Part shown: one piece after another, positions 14,075 to 22,677 of the stretch
How positions within the stretch are numbered: the first letter of the stretch is position 1
Layout of the letters: each line of letters starts with the position of its first letter
NCBI GenBank assembly: GCA_001871765.1
Contig: MNVN01000018.1
Coordinates: forward strand, 1-35,472
Reading direction: 5' to 3'
DNA from: Candidatus Nomurabacteria bacterium CG1_02_43_90
GTDB taxonomy: Bacteria > Patescibacteriota > Minisyncoccia > Phycocordibacterales > UBA1550
DNA: 35,472 bases
Notes under the pieces: generated by a model
Told to the model about the DNA's origin: nothing
Databases searched by the model: none
The model's input: only the letters and a program-made list of their open reading frames with translations
Program-made: the position numbers and the translations under genes

Positions 14075-15640
14075 TTATTTTCTCATAAACAAAGGTTCAG
14101 ACGGTACGTTGGAAGAAAAAGTTATGTCCCCTTCTTTTCCTACCTTCGCCCCCAAAAGTTCTGAAATCTTTTCTGCAGTTTCTGGCATCATCGGCGCAAG
14201 CATGGTACTTATTTCTCGTAATCCATACAAAAGACCCCACAAAACTTTTTCTGTTGCTTCTTTGTCTGTCTTAATAAGTTTAAATGGCTCGTAATCAGTA
14301 ACAAACTGATCAAGGTGCCCTACAAGCTCCCAAATAGCATCTGCAGCCTTATTTACTTCATATGCCGTCATATGAACATGATAGCGAGGAAGAATGTCAC
14401 TCGTTATTAAGTACGGAAGGGTTAACCCCGGCAAATCACCAAGCGCTTCGACTTCTTGAATACGCGTGCGAAGAGGTGGAACACTCGTAGTATCCCCTTT
14501 CACTTCACCCTCAAAGTATTGTTCCGCCATTTTTAACGTTCTTGAGACCAAGTTCCCCAAACCATTTGCAAGGTTCGCATTGTAGACTTCTTTGAATTTT
14601 TCACGGGTGAGATCCCAATCCTCACCAGTCGAAACCTCCCGTGCAAGATAGTATCGTAAAGAGTCAAGTCCATATTCAGAAATGAATTCTCCAGGACTTA
14701 GTACGTTCCCTATAGTTTTTGACATTTTTTTACCGCCTGAAGTCACGAAACCATGAACTAAAAGCTCTTGCGGAAGGGGGAGTTTTGCAGAAAGGAGGAA
14801 CGCCGGCCACAAAAGTGCATGGAAACGTAGAATATCTTTCCCGAGAACCTGTACATTTGCTGGCCAAAACTTCTTAAAGTTCTCATCATCTTTCCTTCCA
14901 TATCCCAATGCAGTTATATAGTTCGAAAGCGCATCACACCAAACATACATAAGCTGATTTGGTTCATTAGGCACGGGAATACCCCAAGGAATTGCGCGTT
15001 CAGGACGAGAAATACTCACATCGTTTAAAACACCGCCCTCCTCCCCTGCTTCAATGAGGGCAATCACTTCATTAACTTTTGATTTTGGGGTAATTTTTAA
15101 TTCCCCACTTTCGAGAAGTCTTTTAATCTCGGGTGCATATTTTGAAAGCTTAAAAAAATAATTCTCCTCCTCTATTTTTTCGGGAACAGAATCATGGTTC
15201 ACGCATTTCCCCTCAACGAGTTCTTTCTCGGTAATAAATGCCTCGCACCCAACACAATAAAGTCCTTTGTAAATACCCTTATAAATATCTCCTGCTTCTT
15301 CGAGCGCATGCCAAAGTTTTGTAACTCCCTGCCAATGGTGCTCTTTGTCAGAAGTTCGGATAAAGAGATCGTTCGAGACGTTAAGCTCTTTGATGAGTTC
15401 CTGCATTTTTGCAACGTTCGCATTCACGAAGGCTTGTGGACCCATATCCTGCTTTTGTGCCGCACGCACAATCTTATCACCATGCTCATCTGAACCCGTA
15501 AGAAAAAAAGTCTCATCTCCAATTCCGCGATGATAGCGTGCCAAAATATCTGACAAAATTAACGTATACGTGTGCCCTAAATGAAGCTCGGCATTCGCGT
15601 AAAATATTGGCGTCGTAATATAAAATTTTTTTGTATCCAT
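14075..15640 (-). CDS. metG: Methionyl-tRNA synthetase
   Basis: A 521-residue class I synthetase that charges tRNA-Met. HIGH motif HLGH at 20-23 (NAELHLGHTYT), GSDEHGDKI region at about 49-57, connective peptide with YCVGCEAFITEKELVEGKCVNH (one zinc knuckle, last ligand His rather than Cys), LMYVWCDALSNYITALGYG, and the KMSKS motif as KMSKTIGNVLS (about 303-313). The anticodon-binding helical domain follows (LANGLGNLVSRTLKMAEQYF). It ends without the C-terminal tRNA-binding (EMAP-like) domain, as in short MetRS forms. It lies 12 bp after the AI-2E permease gene and is followed by tatD. Confidence 0.96.
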   Translation of the reverse strand: MDTKKFYITTPIFYANAELHLGHTYTLILSDILARYHRGIGDETFFLTGSDEHGDKIVRAAQKQDMGPQAFVNANVAKMQELIKELNVSNDLFIRTSDKEHHWQGVTKLWHALEEAGDIYKGIYKGLYCVGCEAFITEKELVEGKCVNHDSVPEKIEEENYFFKLSKYAPEIKRLLESGELKITPKSKVNEVIALIEAGEEGGVLNDVSISRPERAIPWGIPVPNEPNQLMYVWCDALSNYITALGYGRKDDENFKKFWPANVQVLGKDILRFHALLWPAFLLSAKLPLPQELLVHGFVTSGGKKMSKTIGNVLSPGEFISEYGLDSLRYYLAREVSTGEDWDLTREKFKEVYNANLANGLGNLVSRTLKMAEQYFEGEVKGDTTSVPPLRTRIQEVEALGDLPGLTLPYLITSDILPRYHVHMTAYEVNKAADAIWELVGHLDQFVTDYEPFKLIKTDKEATEKVLWGLLYGLREISTMLAPMMPETAEKISELLGAKVGKEGDITFSSNVPSEPLFMRK

Positions 15641-15652
15641 AAAAAGAGAGTC

Positions 15653-16729
15653 CTAGGCACGAGTTTTTTTCTGTTTTTCAATATCATTCACAAATTCCAT
15701 GAGCGCAGCGGCAACGGGCACAGAAATAAGGATGCCCAGGAATCCTCCAAGTTCAGCTCCCGCAAGAAGGGCGAGGATAACAAGGATAGGTGGCACACCG
15801 ACGACTTTTCGAACAACGAGTGGGTAAATGAGGTGACTCTCAAACTGCTGGACAAGGATATAGAAACCAGCAATCATAATCGCAAGGCTTGCCCCGCCGG
15901 TAGTAAATGCAAGGATAACCCCTGGAATGGCCGAGATAATTGGTCCAAAGACCGGAATGATTTCGAAAAGCCCTGCAAGAAGTGCGAGTAACATTGCGTA
16001 AGGAATGCCAAAAATGGTAAGTCCGAGATATACAAGAACAAAAATGAGCACCCCGAGGAGTAGCTGACCTTGCATCCATTTCCCTATTTTTTCCTTTGAG
16101 CGTTCCCAGAGGTTGATTGCGTATGCTTCGTTACCAAAAGGAATAACGATCTTTAGAAAATTCTCAATACCACGTTCCTGCATTGCAAAATAAAAAGAAA
16201 GAACAACAATAAGGATAAAGCTGAGAGCACTGCCCAAAACGATATTCGCAGTACCTAAAACTCCGCGAGAAGTTGCCCCTCCTATTCCAGAAACACTCTT
16301 TATGATCTCTTCAAAAAAAGGATTTGTACTATTTGCTGATGTAGCTTGTCCCGTTTGAGAAAAAGCAGGGGTAAGAAGACTGTTTCCCCCGAAAAGACTT
16401 TGATCAACTGAATGAATCATGCTGGGAAGGTTTTGCGAAACTTCGGCAAACTCATTAATAATAGGCGGAATAAAAATGTACGCGACCCCAAAAAACAACC
16501 CCGCGAGTCCAGCATACGTGACAAGCACTGCAGGAATACGGTGAACGCGGTACTTCCCTAAAAACTTAATGCCTGGCTCAATAGAAGATGCCAAAATAAC
16601 TGCGGTAATAACAATGAGCGCAAGGTCACGCAAAACCCACAACGCCCAAACAACGGCAAGGATGATGATTGCTTTTATAATCGTCCCAGTCGTAATCGAA
16701 ATAGTTGTTTCAGTCTTAGAATCTTTCAT
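15653..16729 (-). CDS. AI-2E family transporter (PerM/YdiK-like)
   Basis: A 358-residue polytopic membrane protein. Paired N-terminal helices (IIKAIIILAVVWALWVLRDLALIVITAVILASSIEP), a third at LVTYAGLAGLFFGVAYIFIPPI, a soluble stretch about 90-150, then ALSFILIVVLSFYFAMQERGIE, GQLLLGVLIFVLVYLGLTIFGIPYAMLLALLAGLFEIIPVFGPIISAIPGVILA and VGVPPILVILALLAGAELGGFLGILISVPVAAALMEFV. The E-(I/L)-IP-xxGP motif and the C-terminal GxxGxxxxVP pattern are typical of the family. Substrates in this family vary (AI-2 in TqsA, sodium/proton exchange in others) and cannot be told here. ATG 16729 is chosen; the longer frame would start at a TTG. Upstream of metG-tatD. Confidence 0.92.
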   Translation of the reverse strand: MKDSKTETTISITTGTIIKAIIILAVVWALWVLRDLALIVITAVILASSIEPGIKFLGKYRVHRIPAVLVTYAGLAGLFFGVAYIFIPPIINEFAEVSQNLPSMIHSVDQSLFGGNSLLTPAFSQTGQATSANSTNPFFEEIIKSVSGIGGATSRGVLGTANIVLGSALSFILIVVLSFYFAMQERGIENFLKIVIPFGNEAYAINLWERSKEKIGKWMQGQLLLGVLIFVLVYLGLTIFGIPYAMLLALLAGLFEIIPVFGPIISAIPGVILAFTTGGASLAIMIAGFYILVQQFESHLIYPLVVRKVVGVPPILVILALLAGAELGGFLGILISVPVAAALMEFVNDIEKQKKTRA

Positions 16730-16847
16730 GGTTGTATCGTACCACAAAATCTACCTTAGGGGAACCCGTAGAAAATAGATCCTCAAAAAGGCTACTTGAA
16801 GCGACAAAGCTTTCTTTTTTGCAATAAGTCTCGAGAAATCCTCTTCT

Positions 16848-18116
16848 CTAAAATTTCAAAAGTTTTTTAAAAGAATTACCCTCTTTCGTTGGACCAATAA
16901 GTGCCAGATTACAATTTTTATCTACAAAAATAATACGCGCTATTTTTTGTATATCTTCCGCCGTTACTGCTCGAATTTGCCACTCACGCTCTTGAGGTGT
17001 TACAATTTCACGACGAAAGATCTCCTGCATGCCATAGTACTCAGCAAGGTCTTCAGACGACTCGAGTCCGAGATACATCATACCGACGAGGTGTTCCTTC
17101 ACTTTTGCAAGTTCTTCTTTTGAGACGAGCTCTTCTTTCATACCTTTGAATTCTGTCATGACAGCCTGCAATACTTCTTCAAGGCGATCGTTGGCAACAC
17201 CTGCTGAAACTGAGAAGTAGCCACTATCAGTCGAAGTACTGTTCCCCGCACGGACATAATACCCGACCCCCATTTCGTCACGCAATTTTCTAAAAAGACG
17301 CGAAGACATACCACTTCCCAATATCCCCCCAAGGACTGCGACTATCGGATTTCTCTCGTCATACAGAGGGAATGAACGCACGCCAAGAATAAAATGGGTT
17401 TGATCAGTCTCCTTGAACTGTGTAGCAATTTGTGGAGATACTTGTTTTGTCGTTGTTCTTTTTTTACCTTTCTTTTTACTTTCGGAAACCCCTTTAAACT
17501 TTTTTGTGATTTCCTTGAAAGCCTCTCTCTCGTCGATATTCCCCGACACGATGACCGTAGTCGCAGAAGCTACATAATGAGCCTTGCGGTACGCGATAAA
17601 ATCTTTGCGATTCATTCCTCGTACAATGTCCCGCGGACCCGCAATCGCCCACCCTGCAGGTTGGTCGCCATACAAAAGACTCATCCACACCTCATGGACT
17701 TTTTGCATCGGCATATCGTCGTACATATTGATCTCATCCACGATAACTCCTTTTTCTTTTTCAATTTCAGATTCTTTGAGGAGGGGGTTGAGGTAGAGAT
17801 CGGAAATGATATCAATAAGTTTTAGGAAATCTGAGGCCTTCCCTTTTGCGTAAAAACCCGTGAATTCCTGTCCGGTAAACGCGTTGAATTCACAACCAAG
17901 CGTATCGAGCTCTTTTGACAAATCACTAGTGTTGGGGCGGTTGATTGTACCCTTGAAACACATATGTTCAAGAAAATGAGAGACTCCATTCTTTGCCTTT
18001 CTCTCATATTTTGAGCCAGCCTCCACCAGCACCAATACGGTTACTGTAGGATTGTCCGCCATAGGAATCGTAATCATACGCAAACCGTTGGGTAATGTTT
18101 TTTTCTTGAATTTCAT
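16848..18116 (-). CDS. M16 family zinc peptidase (insulinase/processing-peptidase type)
   Basis: A 422-residue M16B-type peptidase. The inverted zinc motif HFLEH is at 47-51 (NGVSHFLEHMCFKGT), with the further Glu ligand about 76 residues on in EKGVIVDEINMYDDMP. The second, inactive-type half has HFILGVRSFPLYDERNP, LGGILGSGMSSRLFRKLRDEMGVGYYVRAGNS and ends ALIGPTKE. Length equals the bacterial PqqL/YmxG-like single proteases. No signal peptide, so it probably acts in the cytoplasm on peptides. It stands alone between terminators, with its own weak promoter likely in 18117-18150. Confidence 0.94.
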   Translation of the reverse strand: MKFKKKTLPNGLRMITIPMADNPTVTVLVLVEAGSKYERKAKNGVSHFLEHMCFKGTINRPNTSDLSKELDTLGCEFNAFTGQEFTGFYAKGKASDFLKLIDIISDLYLNPLLKESEIEKEKGVIVDEINMYDDMPMQKVHEVWMSLLYGDQPAGWAIAGPRDIVRGMNRKDFIAYRKAHYVASATTVIVSGNIDEREAFKEITKKFKGVSESKKKGKKRTTTKQVSPQIATQFKETDQTHFILGVRSFPLYDERNPIVAVLGGILGSGMSSRLFRKLRDEMGVGYYVRAGNSTSTDSGYFSVSAGVANDRLEEVLQAVMTEFKGMKEELVSKEELAKVKEHLVGMMYLGLESSEDLAEYYGMQEIFRREIVTPQEREWQIRAVTAEDIQKIARIIFVDKNCNLALIGPTKEGNSFKKLLKF

Positions 18117-18155
18117 AAAGGTAGTCTAGCATAAACTATACCCAACAAACAAAAA

Positions 18156-18199
18156 GCCCCTCAATTCTTTATGGAAATATCCATGAAGAATTGAGGGGC
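18156..18199 (-). terminator. Strong minus-strand terminator
   Basis: GCCCCTCAATTCTT (18156-18169) pairs perfectly with 18186-18199; an inner ATGGA-AATA-TCCAT extends the stem. On the minus strand it is followed by TTTTTGTTTG. It would stop transcripts coming from the glyS side before the M16 gene. Confidence 0.8.
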
Positions 18200-18202
18200 A
18201 AT

Positions 18203-18223
18203 ACCATCCTCACTGAGGATGGT
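18203..18223. repeat. Perfect 10-bp hairpin beside a G8 tract
   Basis: ACCATCCTCA-C-TGAGGATGGT, followed directly by eight G (18224-18231). There is no T tract, so it is not a classical terminator. It stands between two terminator-like hairpins. Confidence 0.6.
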
Positions 18224-18288
18224 GGGGGGGGCGCGTAACCGGAAAGAAAGGACTTTTCTTTGTATGAGAAGAACCGCAGAATAAATAA

Positions 18289-18313
18289 AGAAAAGCACGG
18301 GGTTCCGGGCTTT
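18289..18313 (-). terminator. Terminator of the small membrane protein gene
   Basis: On the minus strand, GCCCGG-AACC-CCGTGC (one mismatch) followed by TTTTC, starting a few bases after the stop codon at 18321. Confidence 0.55.
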
Positions 18314-18320
18314 TTGTGAT

Positions 18321-18629
18321 TTACGAGATGAGAGCTGATTCATCTTTCAAGCGACGACTACCTTTAACCGCAAGTGCGAACATCACCGCAAAAAACAACT
18401 CGAGAAAAGACCACGCCATGTCCCCGATTAAGAAGTCCCAACAGGAAATACTAATGGAAAACAGAAAAAGTACTGAGAGCAACAACGTTATCTTCTTTTT
18501 TACAAATTCTGCCACACACGTTGTTACTTTCGGATAGTACGCAGAGAGTAACTCATACGCTACCACAAAAACCAAAAAAATAAGCACTACCACGAATAAT
18601 TCCTGGTAATACTGGACAATTAGCAACAT
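18321..18629 (-). CDS. Small hydrophobic membrane protein, unknown
   Basis: A 102-residue protein with three likely membrane segments: ELFVVVLIFLVFVVAYELLSAYY (about 10-32), ITLLLSVLFLFSISISCWDFLI (about 47-68) and WSFLELFFAVMFALAV (about 73-88). It ends in a basic tail KGSRRLKDESALIS. An AGAGAGGG ribosome-binding-like stretch lies 3 nt before the ATG and a terminator follows the stop, which supports it as a real gene. I recognise no family. It lies between glyS (50 bp upstream) and the M16 gene. Confidence 0.65.
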   Translation of the reverse strand: MLLIVQYYQELFVVVLIFLVFVVAYELLSAYYPKVTTCVAEFVKKKITLLLSVLFLFSISISCWDFLIGDMAWSFLELFFAVMFALAVKGSRRLKDESALIS

Positions 18630-18678
18630 ACGCCCTCTCTTTACATGGTAAACGCTACAAAAACAAAACTAAAACTGA

Positions 18679-20094
18679 CTATAAAATAACGCTCCTTATA
18701 TAGTTTGTCAACTCACTAATTGACATACGCTGTTGCTCCCCTGTATCGCGATCGCGAATAGTGACCGTGTCTTTGAGTGCAGGAGTCTCGCCTAATGTAT
18801 CAAAATCGATAGTTACGCAGAACGGTGTGCCAATTTCGTCTTGGCGACGATAGCGCTTGCCGACATTGCCATTGTCGTCAAACTCACACATAAAGTCTTT
18901 GCGGAGCAAAGCAAAAACCTCGCGCGCTTTTGCCACGAGTTCTGGTTTGTTTTTCAAAAGTGGAAAGACGGCGCATTTGATAGGTGCGAGTTTTGGAGGA
19001 AATTTCAAAAATACTCGCGTATTATCCCCTTCGCCGACTTCGGTATAAGCGTTATCGAGGAACATCAAGAAAAGTCTCCCGAGACCAACTGAGGTTTCCA
19101 TAATATGCGGAACGAATCGTATCTTCGTCTCTTCGTCAAAATAATCGAGAGATACACCAGAGAACTTTGCATGCTGAGTTAAATCCCAATCCCCACGCGC
19201 ATGAATACCCTCAACCTCTTTGAACGATCCTCCAAAAAAAGCGTATGCATACTCAATGTCATACGCATCGCTCGCATAGTGCGCAAGTTTTTCGTGTTTA
19301 TACCAGCGAATCTTTTCCGCGGGAATACCCAAGGAAAGGAACCACTGCCAACGAACCTCTTTCCACATTTCGTACAGCTCTTTCGTTTGCGTAGGGTTAT
19401 GAAAATACTGCATCTCCATTTGTTCAAACTCACGCGTTCTAAAGATATATTGGCGAGCGGCGATTTCGTTACGAAAAGCCTTTCCTACTTGCGCAATACC
19501 GAACGGCAATTTTGGGTGAAGTGAATCAAGCGTGTTTTTATATTCCAGATAAATACCCCCACAGGTTTCGGGGCGGAGGTACATGACGTTCTCCTCCGTT
19601 AAACTATCTACCGGCGAGCCGAGGTTTGACGTTACCATCATGGAAAAAGACTTTGCGGGAGTAATGTCCGCGGAGCCACATTTTGCGCAGACAAGCTTTT
19701 TCTCCGCGCGCAATTTGTCGAGCTCTGTATTCAAAAAATCAAGGGGCATTTTATCTGCAGGAATACCAAAACCTTCGAGGATATGGTCCGCACGATAGCG
19801 TGATTTGCAATTGCGACAGTCTACCTGCGGGTCGTTGAATCCACCCACATGCCCCGAGGCAACCCATGTTTGTGGATGCATGAAGATAGCACTATCGAGG
19901 CCATATACATCATCACGAAGTTGCACCATACTCTTCCACCACTCACTCTTGATATTCTCTTTGAGGAGAACGCCGTAGTGCCCATAGTCGTATACACCAG
20001 CAAGCCCTCCGTAAATCTCAGAGGATGGGTACACGAAACCACGCCGTTTTGCGAGCGAAGTGATTTTTTCCATTACTTCAGTTAAGGGGTTCAT
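18679..20094 (-). CDS. glyS: Glycyl-tRNA synthetase, alpha2 (class II) type
   Basis: A 471-residue single-chain GlyRS (the homodimeric type), which charges tRNA-Gly. N-terminal KRRGFVYPSSEIYGGLAGVYDYGHYGVLLKENIKSEWW is diagnostic. Motif 2 region: QVGKAFRNEIAARQYIFRTREFEQMEMQYF; motif 3 region: VPHIMETSVGLGRLFLMFLDNAY. The anticodon-binding domain starts at about 365 (LAPIKCAVFPLLKNKPELVAKA). Cys/His pairs CRNCKSRYRADH and CAKC (about 93-164) look like a zinc site. Length is typical. It lies 29 bp after the DUF11-like membrane-protein gene in the same direction. Confidence 0.97.
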   Translation of the reverse strand: MNPLTEVMEKITSLAKRRGFVYPSSEIYGGLAGVYDYGHYGVLLKENIKSEWWKSMVQLRDDVYGLDSAIFMHPQTWVASGHVGGFNDPQVDCRNCKSRYRADHILEGFGIPADKMPLDFLNTELDKLRAEKKLVCAKCGSADITPAKSFSMMVTSNLGSPVDSLTEENVMYLRPETCGGIYLEYKNTLDSLHPKLPFGIAQVGKAFRNEIAARQYIFRTREFEQMEMQYFHNPTQTKELYEMWKEVRWQWFLSLGIPAEKIRWYKHEKLAHYASDAYDIEYAYAFFGGSFKEVEGIHARGDWDLTQHAKFSGVSLDYFDEETKIRFVPHIMETSVGLGRLFLMFLDNAYTEVGEGDNTRVFLKFPPKLAPIKCAVFPLLKNKPELVAKAREVFALLRKDFMCEFDDNGNVGKRYRRQDEIGTPFCVTIDFDTLGETPALKDTVTIRDRDTGEQQRMSISELTNYIRSVIL

Positions 20095-20123
20095 AGAGGT
20101 GACGAGTGGTCTTTGTTACTAGC

Positions 20124-22034
20124 TCAATTTACCACAGTTACTTGGTTTTGACCAACTTGAGGGTCTGAAGAGAGGTAAGTCGTTAAAGGAGGTTTTTGGT
20201 CGCGTAATTCCGTCTTCGTAAAATCATCGGTACCCAGAAGAACAACGTCTCCCGTAAGTTTTGGTGCCTGTCCTACCTGACTGAGACTTGGCAAGAAAGA
20301 GATTTGGAAGGAAACATCACGTGTGCCCCCTGCCGGGATGCGCCCCGCATTCCACGTCACTTCGGAGTTCACGTCAGTGTAGATTACCCCTTCACCTTCA
20401 GGAGAGATTTTGTTCAACCACTTTACGTAAATTGGTAAGGTGGTTTTAACAACAGCATTTGAAACACTATTCGAAGAATTGTGTACCGTGAAGGAAACAG
20501 TGTAGGTTGTTTCCTTGTCTACCTTGGGAGGTAGTGCTCCCGTGTTTTTAAAAGGACCAGAAAAATATGTCGCGCGCGCGCCAAGACGAAGGTCCGTATC
20601 AAACTTCACCGTACGCGAAGCAAAGGTGGTGATGTCTTCTGAGCTCCCTGAAGTAGACGTGCGCTGTGCATGAGCCTGAACATCAAAGATTACCTGTGGA
20701 TTTTTTATGATTGAGGTCGTGTTCGCATCAAGTGCCCGCGGAGAAAAACTGAAACCAACGGACCCTCTTGCTCCTGGTTCGACAAGGCGGAGCTCTGGAT
20801 TTCCTCGTTTGTCCCAAACGATAGTATCGTCAATGGATCGATAAAACCCGCCGATTGAAGCGTACACTGAATAGCGATTAAGTACTTCACCATTGAGTTT
20901 TGCTTCAATTACGACGTTGCTAAGTGGTGCGGGATTGTTATTTTGCCAAGAAATAACTGCTTGCACCGTTTCCCCGAGTCCCATAACATACTCAGGAGAA
21001 TGCTCGTTGTTGACCGTGAGGTCGAGCCCGAGAAAAGGCTTAGTTATTACCGTTGACTCACTAACAGAATCATAGATAATTCCAATCAATCTTTCATCTC
21101 TTGTACTCTGTGTCCCTACAGAAATTTTTGTAATTTTTTCTTCGTTTTCTTGGCCTTCGAGGATACCATGGATTTTAATAATGCGCGTTTCCTCAGGAGC
21201 AAGGTTCGCTATCTGCCAACTATTCGTATTGTATGTTGGCGAAGGATCAGCACTTTTGAAGCTGAATCCCACGGGATATTCTGCGGTAACAATGAGGGCT
21301 CCCGTGGGGTCTTTTGTATTAGAACTGACGCTTAGGTCAAACTCAGCTTCCTGTCCTGAATTTGCTTCTTTGCGAGCTCCGAGAATTATATTGACCGGGG
21401 ATGAGGATACTTTGATGGCGTAGGTTTTTGATTTCTTTAATGTTGCATTTGACCCCGCCATACGGTACTCCAAAGTTACGGTCACTTCTTTGCTTGTGTT
21501 TTCTTGTCCGTATAGAAGCGCGGGTACTTTTTCTGTGATGACCTGTCCTGGGAGAATTGCGCCTACATCTTGTGAGTTCCGCAAAAGTTCCGATTTATCA
21601 GTTGAGGAATAGAAACCAGAAGGATATTCAACGAGAAGTGTTGCTGAGTCAACGGAAACCTTATTTCCATTGGTTATCACAAAATTCGTATCAAAGGGCT
21701 CCCCTCCAGCAATAGCAAGGGGGGCAGAAATATCAATGTTAATATTTGTACCAGAAACAACATTAAGTCCTTTCCACCAAACAAAACTTGTAACGAGTGC
21801 AGCGATAAAGAAAAAACCTGCTGAGAATAGTGTAATTTTTTTCATCATACGATGTCGTTTTTCTTTACGTGCCTCTGCTTCTTCGAGAGAGAGGGCGTCT
21901 GTTTTTGCATCCCACGATTCCCCTACGGAGATTTCTTTATGCGTAAGCACGTTTTCTTCAGTGAGGGGCTTGAAATCTTTTGAATACAGCTCCTTCTCGA
22001 GCTCCTCAATTCTACTTTTTACATCATCTGCCAT
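20124..22034 (-). CDS. Membrane-anchored protein with DUF11/CARDB-like outer domains
   Basis: A 636-residue protein. The cytoplasmic N-terminus starts with a coiled-coil-like segment (VKSRIEELEKELYSKDF) and is about 65 residues long; one membrane helix follows at about 66-89 (ITLFSAGFFFIAALVTSFVWW). The outer part holds about four beta-sandwich repeats with the DUF11/CARDB signature of hydrophobic strands around 'ATLLVEYPSGF', 'GALIVTAEYPVGFSF', 'VVIEAKLNG' and 'AVVKTTLPIYVKWL', each followed by a phrase like 'IANLAPEETRIIKI' or 'AGRIPAGGTRDVSF'. This arrangement is frequent in Parcubacteria; the role may be adhesion or envelope structure, which is inference. Located between recO (upstream) and glyS. 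Confidence 0.85.
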   Translation of the reverse strand: MADDVKSRIEELEKELYSKDFKPLTEENVLTHKEISVGESWDAKTDALSLEEAEARKEKRHRMMKKITLFSAGFFFIAALVTSFVWWKGLNVVSGTNINIDISAPLAIAGGEPFDTNFVITNGNKVSVDSATLLVEYPSGFYSSTDKSELLRNSQDVGAILPGQVITEKVPALLYGQENTSKEVTVTLEYRMAGSNATLKKSKTYAIKVSSSPVNIILGARKEANSGQEAEFDLSVSSNTKDPTGALIVTAEYPVGFSFKSADPSPTYNTNSWQIANLAPEETRIIKIHGILEGQENEEKITKISVGTQSTRDERLIGIIYDSVSESTVITKPFLGLDLTVNNEHSPEYVMGLGETVQAVISWQNNNPAPLSNVVIEAKLNGEVLNRYSVYASIGGFYRSIDDTIVWDKRGNPELRLVEPGARGSVGFSFSPRALDANTTSIIKNPQVIFDVQAHAQRTSTSGSSEDITTFASRTVKFDTDLRLGARATYFSGPFKNTGALPPKVDKETTYTVSFTVHNSSNSVSNAVVKTTLPIYVKWLNKISPEGEGVIYTDVNSEVTWNAGRIPAGGTRDVSFQISFLPSLSQVGQAPKLTGDVVLLGTDDFTKTELRDQKPPLTTYLSSDPQVGQNQVTVVN

Positions 22035-22087
22035 GCTTTCTAGTATACCACTACGGAGTTAGAAAGTTAAAAGTTTTTGGGGAATGA

Positions 22088-22675
22088 TTAGAGATGTGAT
22101 GCGCTGAGTGCTTCGTTAATAAGGGGAAGTACTTTTGAGCGCAACGGTTCGAAACCTTCAAGGATCTCCTTCGTCCAGACTCCCGACTCAAGAAAAATAT
22201 CGTAACCTGTTGCATCAAGGTATCCCAAATGCGCCAACACGCGCATCGCAACCAGCGTCTCAAAAGAAAGCACGAGTTCGAGGGGTAGTGGTTGCTCCTC
22301 CAAAAAACTGACTGCACCAACGAGATCATTAAATACTTCATCTTCCCTCCCCTCGCCCTGCAAAAGTCGCACGAGAAGTGTGCAGTACCGCGCAAAAAGT
22401 TTGAGCGAGGTACTATTATTTTTTATATGCAAAAGCGGGCGCCACTCCCCCGCGCTCGTAATTCGCCACACTTCCTTCCCACGCACAAGGTCAAGGTGGA
22501 CAAAAGAAAAATCTTGGAGAACATAGCGGAGTTTTGACTTTTCCTCGCGTACTGATTGAGCAGAGGCGCTTACGAGCCCGAGCTCTTCGGTAAAAATTTT
22601 ATAAAAACGGTTTGACTCACCAATCGCTACACTCCCCAGAATAACCCCGCGTGTATGATACACCTGATATGCCAT
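22088..22675 (-). CDS. recO: DNA repair protein RecO
   Basis: A 195-residue RecO, which loads RecA onto SSB-coated DNA and anneals strands. The N-terminal OB fold is recognisable (YQVYHTRGVILGSVAIGESNRFYKIFTEELGLVSASAQSVREEKSKLRYVLQDFSFVHLDLVRGKEVWRI). The helical C-terminal part (LFARYCTLLVRLLQGEGREDEVFNDLVGAVSFL, LVLSFETLVAMRVLAHLGYL) fits the family, but the zinc-finger cysteines found in many RecO proteins are absent and the protein is shorter than E. coli RecO. The ATG at 22675 is two bases past the ileS stop codon, so translation is probably coupled to ileS. The frame runs seven codons further upstream. Confidence 0.88.
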   Translation of the reverse strand: MAYQVYHTRGVILGSVAIGESNRFYKIFTEELGLVSASAQSVREEKSKLRYVLQDFSFVHLDLVRGKEVWRITSAGEWRPLLHIKNNSTSLKLFARYCTLLVRLLQGEGREDEVFNDLVGAVSFLEEQPLPLELVLSFETLVAMRVLAHLGYLDATGYDIFLESGVWTKEILEGFEPLRSKVLPLINEALSASHL

Positions 22676-22677
22676 AG

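Noticed and set aside
13496-14164. A 222-codon plus-strand ORF
   Set aside because: It lies antisense to tatD and the end of metG, which have clear family motifs; its translation looks like a shadow (biased, no domain).
15194-15991. Plus-strand ORFs of 99 and 136 codons opposite metG and the permease gene
   Set aside because: Antisense to two well-supported genes; composition follows the opposite strand.
18224-18231. G8 tract (and C8 at 28116-28123) as phase-variation switches
   Set aside because: Both are in intergenic regions that do not overlap a promoter or reading frame that I can define.
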